This document shows, in pieces, positions 6,895 through 12,083 of a DNA stretch of 12,083 bases. The notes below the pieces were generated by a model. The model made no database searches and had not been told where the DNA came from. It worked only from the letters and a program-made list of their open reading frames with translations. Made by a program: the position numbers and the translations under genes. Each line of letters opens with the position of its first letter. Position 1 is the stretch's first letter. This stretch comes from JBFJVZ01 sp041623895. Lineage in GTDB: Bacteria; Planctomycetota; Planctomycetia; Pirellulales; Pirellulaceae. The stretch is taken from contig JBFJVZ010000234.1 in the NCBI GenBank assembly GCA_041623895.1, positions 1 through 12,083 on the forward strand. The letters are read 5' to 3'.

Positions 6895-7670
6895 CACTGC
6901 CACTATTCGACACGCATGCGCACTTGAACGTCGATACGTTCGACGACATCGTCGGGGACGTTGTGCAGCGAGCCAAAGACGCTGGCCTGGTCGCCATTAA
7001 CGTGATCGGCGTCGACGTGGCTACCAGTCGCCGGGCGTGTGATCTGGCCGCGGAATATCCGGGATACCTGTATGCAGTCGTCGGCATCCAGCCAAATTCG
7101 GCCGCCGAGGCGAAAACCGGTGACTGGCAAATCATTGAAGAACTGACCGCCTATCCGGGTGTGCGCGCGGTTGGAGAAACAGGCTTGGATTGTTATTGGG
7201 ACGATACTCCGCTGCCGCTGCAGCACGAGTATTTTGATCGCCACATGGAATTGTGCCGAAAGACGGCGCTGCCGATGGTGATTCACATGCGCGATAGCGG
7301 GCAGTTGATTCTGGAGCAACTGAATCGACAGTCATCCGTACCGCCGGGTGTCATGCACTCTTTCACGGGCGACATGCAAACGGCCGAGCAGTGCCTGGAT
7401 CTTGGTCTCTATATCAGTTTCGCAGGCATGGTGACGTTCAAAAAAAGTGAAGACTTGCGCGCCATCGCCAAGATGGTGCCCGCGGATCGTTTGCTGATCG
7501 AAACGGACTCGCCCTACTTGAGTCCCGAACCGTTGCGCGGCCGCCGGCCCAACGAACCGGCAAGAGTCGAGCACACGTTACGCTGCCTGGCCGCCGCGCG
7601 TGGAGTTTCGCCGGAAGATCTGGCCACGGCGACCACCGCCAACGCAAAACGGCTGTTCCAGTTGCCATAA
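6891..7670 (+). CDS. TatD-family metal-dependent hydrolase / DNase
   Basis: A 259-residue TIM-barrel amidohydrolase of the TatD family, which act as divalent-metal 3'-5' exonucleases on DNA or RNA and are linked to DNA repair and RNA quality control. Metal ligands are all visible: H9 and H11 (FDTHAHLN), E96 (VGETGLD), H132 (VIHMRD), H156 (MHSFTG) and D206 (ETDSPYLSPEP). The closing segment RGRRPNEPARV is typical. One difference is GIQPN at 65-69, where most members have GIHP. The start is the ATG at 6891, which overlaps the TGA of the CdsA-like gene (ATGA); an in-frame extension back to 6669 would only translate the antecedent gene in another frame. Translation is probably coupled to the gene before it. 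The stop lies 9 bp from that of the convergent MazG-like gene. The length is standard. Confidence 0.95.
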   Translation: MTLPLFDTHAHLNVDTFDDIVGDVVQRAKDAGLVAINVIGVDVATSRRACDLAAEYPGYLYAVVGIQPNSAAEAKTGDWQIIEELTAYPGVRAVGETGLDCYWDDTPLPLQHEYFDRHMELCRKTALPMVIHMRDSGQLILEQLNRQSSVPPGVMHSFTGDMQTAEQCLDLGLYISFAGMVTFKKSEDLRAIAKMVPADRLLIETDSPYLSPEPLRGRRPNEPARVEHTLRCLAAARGVSPEDLATATTANAKRLFQLP

Positions 7671-7679
7671 ACGCTTGCA

Positions 7680-8018
7680 CTACTTCGGATATTTCTCGGC
7701 ATTGCGAATCATCTTCGCACTCAGCGCGTTGCTCAAGTCGATGTCCATCGCGTTGGCAATCGCAATCACATAGGCCAGACAATCAGCCAGCTCCTCAGAT
7801 ACCGCATGCTTGCTTTCCAAGTCCTGAGATACTTGTTCTGCCTCCGCCAAAGTCAGCCACTGAAAATGTTCCATCAGTTCGCCCGCTTCAATCGCCAGCG
7901 ACATGCTCAGATTCTTTGGATTGTGAAACGCATTCCAATCTCGTTCGTCCACGAACTGTTGGACCAACTGGCGAAGTTCCGATACTGTCGTGGTTGAATC
8001 CGTCACTACTTGCCTCAT
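7680..8018 (-). CDS. MazG-like nucleotide pyrophosphohydrolase
   Basis: A 112-residue all-alpha NTP pyrophosphatase of the MazG/dCTPP1-like group, which cleaves (d)NTPs to (d)NMP and pyrophosphate as a house-cleaning enzyme. The metal-binding pattern is intact: E44 and E47 in EAGELMEHFQW (44-54), and E76 and D79 in EELADCLAYV (75-84). Downstream are N89 in AIANAMDID and the closing KMIRNAEKYP (102-111), both typical. N-terminal W28 and N33-P34-K35 (HNPKNLSMSLAIE) fit the family. This resembles the dCTPP1/RS21-C6 type rather than the tandem-domain MazG. It is transcribed towards tatD, with no room for a separate terminator between the two stops. No SD is seen. The nucleotide preferred cannot be read from sequence. 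Confidence 0.93.
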   Translation of the reverse strand: MRQVVTDSTTTVSELRQLVQQFVDERDWNAFHNPKNLSMSLAIEAGELMEHFQWLTLAEAEQVSQDLESKHAVSEELADCLAYVIAIANAMDIDLSNALSAKMIRNAEKYPK

Positions 8019-8042
8019 TTAAACGGCCGGGGAGCACTTTTC

Positions 8043-8057
8043 GATCCCTTTGGGATC
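8043..8057. repeat. Short palindrome upstream of the MazG-like gene
   Basis: GATCCC-TTT-GGGATC has perfect 6-bp arms and a 3-nt spacer, 24 bp before the minus-strand start codon. It could be a leader hairpin or an operator for the MazG-like gene. Nothing in the sequence decides between these or chance. Confidence 0.35.
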
Positions 8058-8109
8058 AAGAAACCTGCGAAACAGATTTCAATAGTGATAACCTACATTT
8101 TCACCATCC

Positions 8110-8171
8110 CAGCCCGGCCGGAGAGTGATTCACGTAAACCTGTGCTTTATCGAAGCTTAAAAGCCGGGCTG
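8110..8171 (+). repeat. 9-bp inverted repeat upstream of the membrane protein gene
   Basis: CAGCCCGGC (8110-8118) and GCCGGGCTG (8163-8171) are exact complements with a 44-nt loop. They lie in the divergent gap between the MazG-like gene and the membrane protein gene and end 17 bp before the latter's ATG. The loop contains an A+T-richer stretch where a promoter could sit, so the arms may be paired binding sites. Function is unknown. Confidence 0.45.
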
Positions 8172-8188
8172 CATAGTACAATTTGCCC

Positions 8189-8830
8189 ATGGCAATTGAC
8201 AGCATTCGCGGTCTGCTGACGTTGGTTTTGGTCGTCGCCCTGGCCGCCGGTTATTTCATCTCGCAGCGCCGACTCCATCAGTTGGAGGGTGAGCTTTCAC
8301 GGTTACGCACCGAGAACGGCTATTTGAGTGCCAGTGATTCGGGGCAAATCGCCGCAGCCCGCGCTCCCAGCGACCAGCCACTGACCTATCGCGTCCGCGT
8401 CCGGGTGCCTGAGACACCGAAGTTTCGCGTGGCCTACAGCTCTGTTTGGGAACAGGACTCGGCGGACCCAACCTGGTTTGCCGCGGTCGATCTGCCGCCC
8501 GGAGAATCGCTGATCATTGTCCGAGTCCAGGAAGATCCTCGTGATGATCGCTGGAAACTCACCACACTCGTCCAGTCCGATCGGGGCACCAAACGGGTGG
8601 CGACGGCGTTGCCGGAAGAACACGTGAAAATCTTTCGGGGGTCACACGATGCGATCAGCATGGGTGTGTCCCGCCAGACAACGAAAGTTGCCAAAGATCA
8701 TTCCATTCGCTTGCTGGATGAACGTTGGGTGGTCGGCGAAGGCGGACTCCTGTTGTACGGTAATCAATCTCCCCAGCGAGATCAGATCGGGATCTACGCG
8801 GAATTGCAGCCCGATATCGGTCCCTTGTAG
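8189..8830 (+). CDS. Small single-pass membrane protein, unrecognised
   Basis: A 213-residue protein I cannot assign to a family. Residues 7-24 are one hydrophobic segment (LLTLVLVVALAAGYF) after a short N-terminus, so it is a signal anchor. Residues 25-45 are charged with a heptad-like pattern (RRLHQLEGELSRLRTENGYL), which suggests a short coiled coil and possible dimerisation. The rest (about 65-213) is mostly beta-rich in character, with alternating patterns such as YRVRVRVPE and ESLIIVRVQ, and is likely periplasmic. It ends in YAELQPDIGPL. The ATG at 8189 is preferred to a TTG two codons earlier. It stands alone between a divergent and a codirectional gene, 192 bp before the oxidoreductase, so context gives no function. 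Confidence 0.8.
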   Translation: MAIDSIRGLLTLVLVVALAAGYFISQRRLHQLEGELSRLRTENGYLSASDSGQIAAARAPSDQPLTYRVRVRVPETPKFRVAYSSVWEQDSADPTWFAAVDLPPGESLIIVRVQEDPRDDRWKLTTLVQSDRGTKRVATALPEEHVKIFRGSHDAISMGVSRQTTKVAKDHSIRLLDERWVVGEGGLLLYGNQSPQRDQIGIYAELQPDIGPL

Positions 8831-8857
8831 CGGTTTTTCCGCCAGGGCGTGAGTTTT

Positions 8858-8885
8858 GCGGGAGGGCGAAGCTCCCGCTGAGCCG
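8858..8885. repeat. GC-rich palindromic repeat, copy 1
   Basis: GCGGGAG (8858-8864) and CTCCCGC (8872-8878) are perfect 7-bp arms around GGCGAAG, followed by TGAGCCG. The block aligns with 12003-12030 at most positions (shared GGGAGGGCGA.GC.CCCGC.GAGCCG), so it belongs to a dispersed element. It starts 28 bp after the membrane protein stop. Similar GC-rich units are common between planctomycete genes as far as I recall; that part is memory, not a search. Confidence 0.6.
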
Positions 8886-9022
8886 TTGGCCGGCAACCGA
8901 GCGCGGCTGGAAGCCTGGACCTCCTGCTGTTGCGTTTGCCTTAGTAATTAGCGCAAAGCCTCTCCTAAGTTAGACTCTGGGCGATCGCACCAGGTCAGTG
9001 AATTTGACGATACAAACAAGAC

Positions 9023-10456
9023 ATGCCAAGAGATTTCTTAAAAGGCGCCGACGACGAATATGACGTGGTCGTGATCGGCAGCGGGCTCGCTGGGATGACG
9101 GCCGCCAATGTGCTCGGCCGCGCCGGTCATCGCGTCTTGCTGCTGGAGCAACATTACAAGCTTGGCGGGCTGGCCACCTGGTTTCTTCGCCCCGGTGGCC
9201 ACATTTTTGATGTCTCGCTGCACGGTTTTCCCTACGGCATGATCAAATCGTGCCGCCGCTACTGGACTCGTGATATCGCTGATCGAATCGTTCAGCTAAA
9301 GAACATCCGCTTTGATAATCCACAGTTTTCCTTGACGACGACGTTTGATCGCAAGGACTTCACGCGGCTGTTGACCGAAAAGTTCGGTCTGCAATTAGCT
9401 ACCGTGAATGAATTCTTTGACACCGCTCGGGGGATGAATTTTTACGACGACCAGACCACAACCACCCGCGAGTTGTTTGACCGTTTCTTTCCAGGCCGGG
9501 AGGACGTCATCCGATTGTTGATGGAACCGATCACTTACGCCAACGGCTCGACGCTGGAAGACCCCGCAATCACCTACGGAATCGTGTTCAGCAACTTCAT
9601 GAGCAAGGGTGTTTTCATCTACGAAGGCGGCACCGAAGACCTGGTCGCCCGGATGAAAAAAGAACTCCAGTCCAATGGCGTAGATATCCGCATCAACTGC
9701 GGCGTTGAGAAGATCCAGGTCAAAGATGGCAAGGTGGCGGCTGTCGATGTCAACGGCCGCACCATCCGCTGCAAAGCTGTCGTCAGCAACGCGAATCTAA
9801 AGACCACCATTCTGAAAATGATCGGAGCGGACAAACTTGACCGTGGTTACGTCGACCGGGCCGAGGCGGTCCGGCTGAACAACAGCAGCACACAGGTATA
9901 CATGGCACTGAAAGAGGGTGAAGCGATCGACGAATCGTCCGGTGACCTGTTTTTCACCAGTACTGCGAATGAATTTCGCACCGATTTGTTGCTCAGCCGC
10001 GACATCACCAGCCGAACCTTTAGTTTCTATTATCCGCGGACACGCCCGCACAAAAAAAAGGAACGTTACGCCATCGTCAGCAGCACCAATGCAAATTGGT
10101 CCGACTGGGCTGATCTGAACGAAGAGGACTACACCGAGAGCAAACGTGACCTGGTCGAAACCACGATCGATGCGCTGGAAAAATACATCCCCGGAATCCG
10201 CCAAAAGATCGATCGCGCCGAAGCGGCGACGCCGCGAACGTTTAACCATTACACGCGACACGAATTGGGCGCAAGTTTTGGCACCAAGTTCGAGGGTCTT
10301 GGTGTCAGCCGCGACCTGCCACAGCAAGTCGGCGGCATGTATCATGCCGGTAGCTGTGGCATCATCATGAGCGGTTGGCTGGGCGCGATTAACTACGGTG
10401 TGATCGTCAGCAACGAAGTCGACCAAATGCTGACCAGCGAAACATCTCCCGTCTAG
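9023..10456 (+). CDS. Phytoene-desaturase-like FAD-dependent oxidoreductase
   Basis: A 477-residue flavoprotein of the CrtI/CrtISO/retinol saturase-like superfamily (COG1233 type). The N-terminal Rossmann FAD site is complete: VVVIGSGLAGMTAANVLGRAG (15-35, GxGxxG at 19-24) and E42 (LLLEQH) for the ribose, followed by GGLATWF (48-54). The mid-region GGTEDLVARMKKEL (202-215) and SNANLKTT (255-262) is typical of the family, as is the C-terminal FAD segment GGMYHAGSCGIIMSGWLGAINYG (437-459). No signal peptide or membrane segment is evident. Relatives desaturate, isomerise or saturate polyenes, but many bacterial members have no known substrate. No carotenoid or squalene synthesis gene lies nearby, so the substrate is open. 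A 192-bp gap precedes it and no SD is seen; the FAH-family gene follows after 81 bp. Confidence 0.9.
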   Translation: MPRDFLKGADDEYDVVVIGSGLAGMTAANVLGRAGHRVLLLEQHYKLGGLATWFLRPGGHIFDVSLHGFPYGMIKSCRRYWTRDIADRIVQLKNIRFDNPQFSLTTTFDRKDFTRLLTEKFGLQLATVNEFFDTARGMNFYDDQTTTTRELFDRFFPGREDVIRLLMEPITYANGSTLEDPAITYGIVFSNFMSKGVFIYEGGTEDLVARMKKELQSNGVDIRINCGVEKIQVKDGKVAAVDVNGRTIRCKAVVSNANLKTTILKMIGADKLDRGYVDRAEAVRLNNSSTQVYMALKEGEAIDESSGDLFFTSTANEFRTDLLLSRDITSRTFSFYYPRTRPHKKKERYAIVSSTNANWSDWADLNEEDYTESKRDLVETTIDALEKYIPGIRQKIDRAEAATPRTFNHYTRHELGASFGTKFEGLGVSRDLPQQVGGMYHAGSCGIIMSGWLGAINYGVIVSNEVDQMLTSETSPV

Positions 10457-10464
10457 GGAAAGTA

Positions 10465-10484
10465 GGCCAGGTCTTGTCCTGGTC
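10465..10484 (+). repeat. Hairpin just after the oxidoreductase stop
   Basis: GGCCAGG (10465-10471) and CCTGGTC (10478-10484) form a 7-bp stem with one G-U pair and a 6-nt loop, starting 8 bp after the stop. It shares GGCCAGG...GTCCTGG with the element after leuB (5747-5775). No U-run follows, so a simple terminator is unlikely. Both copies sit directly behind a stop codon, as REP-like elements often do. Confidence 0.45.
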
Positions 10485-10537
10485 AATGAGAATTAATTTT
10501 GTTTTGCCAGGATGGGTTCTGGCGATCGGGAAACAGC

Positions 10538-11404
10538 ATGGCTATTTGCAGATATTTAGACGCCGCCAACCAGGCTCAATACGCACTCTACCGCGATGGA
10601 AGAATCTGTCCGCTTTCCTCGATCACCGATCATGTGCCGGTCGATGGCGAACTGTTTGATCGCGGCATTGATTGGCTGGACGTATTGCCGGAGCCGACGG
10701 AGGAGCAATGGCAAATCGCGCCCGATCGGCTGTTAGCACCGATTCCCAAACCAGAAAAAATTATCTGTATTGGGCTGAACTACCGCGATCATGCGATCGA
10801 GACAGGTGCCGAGATTCCCTCGCAACCGGTCGTCTTCAACAAATTCGCCACCACAATCATTGGGCATGGCGACAAAATCAAACTTCCGCGTGTCTCCGAC
10901 GAGGTGGACTACGAAGCCGAATTGGTGGTTGTCATCGGCCGCACCGCCAAACATGTTTCCCGCTCCGCGGCGATGGATTACGTCTTTGGCTATACCTGCG
11001 GTCATGATGTTTCAGCCCGCGATTGGCAAAAGTCTACGCCGGGCGGCCAGTGGTTATTGGGTAAGACGTTTGACACCTTCGCGCCGCTTGGTCCCTGCCT
11101 GGTGGCGAAAAACAAGATCGCTGATCTCGGCAACCTTCGTGTCCGCATGCATCTGAATGGCAACGTCATGCAAGACAGCACGACGGCGCAGCTGATCTTT
11201 GATATCCCAACTTTGATCGAGCACCTCACGCAAATTGTCACGCTCGCTCCCGGAGATATCATTTTTACCGGAACGCCACCCGGAGTCGGCGCGGCGAGAA
11301 AGCCGCCGGTCTTCCTTCAGCCCGGCGACGTCTGCAGCGTCGAAATCGAAGGCATCGGAACGCTTACCAATGCATGTACGTCAGATACTCCGGAGCAAAC
11401 GTGA
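10538..11404 (+). CDS. Fumarylacetoacetate hydrolase family protein
   Basis: A 288-residue enzyme of the FAH superfamily, whose members hydrolyse C-C bonds or decarboxylate 2-oxo acids using a divalent metal. The C-terminal FAH core (about 72-280) is complete: GLNYRDHAIE (79-88) with H85 and E88 of the lid, KFATTIIGHGD (102-112), metal ligands E126 and E128 (DYEAELVVVIG) and D157 (GHDVSARDWQ), K175 in GKTFDTFAPLGP, and FTGTPPGVG (243-251). The first 65 residues are a short N-terminal cap usual in this subfamily. Reaction type (hydratase, isomerase, acylpyruvase) cannot be fixed from sequence. The ATG at 10538 is chosen over a TTG at 10499 that adds 13 residues without family support. The stop overlaps the next start by one base (TGATG). 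Confidence 0.93.
   Translation: MAICRYLDAANQAQYALYRDGRICPLSSITDHVPVDGELFDRGIDWLDVLPEPTEEQWQIAPDRLLAPIPKPEKIICIGLNYRDHAIETGAEIPSQPVVFNKFATTIIGHGDKIKLPRVSDEVDYEAELVVVIGRTAKHVSRSAAMDYVFGYTCGHDVSARDWQKSTPGGQWLLGKTFDTFAPLGPCLVAKNKIADLGNLRVRMHLNGNVMQDSTTAQLIFDIPTLIEHLTQIVTLAPGDIIFTGTPPGVGAARKPPVFLQPGDVCSVEIEGIGTLTNACTSDTPEQT
11392..11395 (+). promoter_or_regulatory. Ribosome binding site for the DUF1569 gene
   Basis: GGAG at 11392-11395 lies inside the 3' end of the FAH-family gene, 8 nt before the ATG at 11404. It supports that start over an in-frame ATG at 11374, which would overlap the upstream gene by 31 bp. Coupled re-initiation at TGATG is likely. Confidence 0.6.
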
Positions 11405-11898
11405 TGAATCAAGTCGACCGAAAAAAGGCGGATCGCCGTAGCTTGCATTTCGATTCGATTGATGATGCACTCGCCGAGGCGGAGCGATTGGCCGCGTCCC
11501 AAGTCACCACGACGGGAAATCAATCTTACGGACAAATCCTGGAACATTTGGCGCGAACCTTGGATGTCGTGACCGGAAAGATTACCGGTGTCAACGTTCC
11601 GCTGCCCTTGAGAATCATGGGACGGGCCATGAAACCATTCTTCTTGAGCCGGCCCATGAAGCCGGGTTTGAATCTGCCCTCAGCGGCTCAAGATATCTTC
11701 TGGCCCAGCGACGAGGTCTCCGTCGAAGATGCCATGACGCATTTTCGCACCGCCCTGGATCGATTTCGCAACGCCAAGTCACTGCCGAAGCATCCGGTGT
11801 TCGGAAAAATGTCCCGCGAGCAGCACAACCAACTTCAATGCCGCCACTGTGAACTGCATCTAAGCTTTGTGCATCCGCAGGAGCCCCAAGTGGCGTAG
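11404..11898 (+). CDS. DUF1569 family protein
   Basis: A 164-residue cytoplasmic protein resembling DUF1569, a DinB-like four-helix bundle family. Conserved elements are GQILEHLAR (43-51, H48), the segment PMKPGLNLP (84-92), a basic-rich middle helix, and the C-terminal HPVFGKMSREQHNQLQCRHCELHLSF block (130-155) with H148 and H152, which with H48 could bind a metal as in DinB proteins. Biochemical function is unknown; the family is frequent in planctomycetes. It overlaps the FAH-family stop by one base, so the two are very likely co-translated, and it has a good SD at 11392-11395. Cysteines C146 and C149 beside the histidines are an extra feature of this member. Confidence 0.85.
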   Translation: MNQVDRKKADRRSLHFDSIDDALAEAERLAASQVTTTGNQSYGQILEHLARTLDVVTGKITGVNVPLPLRIMGRAMKPFFLSRPMKPGLNLPSAAQDIFWPSDEVSVEDAMTHFRTALDRFRNAKSLPKHPVFGKMSREQHNQLQCRHCELHLSFVHPQEPQVA

Positions 11899-11933
11899 CT
11901 GGGCAACACGCCTCTTGCCTATCTTGTAACCCG

Positions 11934-11980
11934 AAGCGTGAGTGAGTGAACGGTTTACCAGGAATCCCTCGCTCACGCTT
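11934..11980. repeat. Long inverted repeat after the DUF1569 gene
   Basis: AAGCGTGAGTGAGTGA (11934-11949) faces TCCCTCGCTCACGCTT (11965-11980). The stem is 16 positions long with one G-U pair and one mismatch, around a 15-nt loop. It lies 35 bp after the stop codon and could act as a transcription or mRNA end structure. AAGCGTGAGCGAGGG, the reverse complement of the right arm, is a sequence I associate with planctomycete intergenic repeats (from memory). Confidence 0.6.
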
Positions 11981-11990
11981 ATGAAGACTC

Positions 11991-12083
11991 GTTTCCCAAC
12001 CGCCGGGAGGGCGACGCGCCCGCAGAGCCGCAAAGCGTTTTCCGACGCTTCGGCTCGTCGGCAGCCTCGCCCTCCCTGGAAAC
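11991..12083. repeat. Nested inverted repeat containing GC-rich repeat copy 2
   Basis: Outer arms 12003-12017 and 12064-12079 pair over 14 bp with a bulged T77 (12077) and one C-C mismatch; their core is GGGAGGGCGA / TCGCCCTCCC. Inner arms GAGCCG (12025-12030) and CGGCTC (12051-12056), and AAGCG (12033-12037) and CGCTT (12046-12050), form a second stem with a 2-nt bulge and an 8-nt loop. GTTTCC (11991-11996) and GGAAAC (12078-12083) also match as inverted ends. The element may continue past the window edge. It resembles a small REP or MITE-like unit. Confidence 0.55.

Noticed and set aside
8965..8973. CTAAGTTAG palindrome upstream of the oxidoreductase as an operator
   Set aside because: Only 4-bp arms; similar to GCTAAATTAGC before leuB but too short to separate from chance.
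9797..10486. Minus-strand 229-residue open frame opposite the FAD oxidoreductase
   Set aside because: Antisense shadow of a gene with complete FAD motifs; no domain seen.

Overview
The window looks like a piece of a planctomycete chromosome, probably a relative of Rhodopirellula/Pirellula. This rests on three things: a ThuA protein fused to a Pirellula/Verrucomicrobium-type (PVC) dehydrogenase domain with HEAT-like repeats, a DUF1569 protein, and GC-rich palindromic intergenic repeats such as AAGCGTGAGCGAGGG. The assignment comes from family knowledge, not a database search. Most starts lack a clear Shine-Dalgarno (SD) sequence; leuB and the DUF1569 gene are the exceptions. I see no tRNA, rRNA, CRISPR array, transposase or phage gene.

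Left part (1-4304), minus strand: a GT4 glycosyltransferase gene (3075-4304) lies upstream of a large exported ThuA/PVC dehydrogenase gene (100-3003), with 71 bp between them. The sequence 3' of the large gene (1-85) holds a 15-bp tandem repeat and two interleaved inverted repeats that could form a pseudoknot.

Middle part (4305-7670), plus strand: a 362-bp divergent intergenic region with tandem and inverted repeats leads into leuB (leucine biosynthesis, probable TTG start), a variant CdsA-like CDP-diacylglycerol synthase, and a TatD-family metal-dependent hydrolase. The last two overlap by four bases (ATGA), so they are very likely one transcriptional unit.

Right part (7671-12083): a small MazG-like nucleotide pyrophosphohydrolase gene on the minus strand converges on tatD with only 9 bp between stops. 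On the plus strand follow a small unrecognised single-pass membrane protein, a phytoene-desaturase-like FAD oxidoreductase, a fumarylacetoacetate hydrolase (FAH) family enzyme and a DUF1569 protein. The last two overlap by one base (TGATG). The window ends in two successive long imperfect hairpins.

Overall the gene content is mostly ordinary housekeeping and metabolism, and I do not see a coherent new multi-gene system. The most distinctive signals are outside the genes: several small palindromic repeat families just after stop codons, two 15-bp tandem duplications each followed by a complementary arm, the altered CdsA signature, and the PVC dehydrogenase without a haem domain whose frame stays open past its stop to the window edge.
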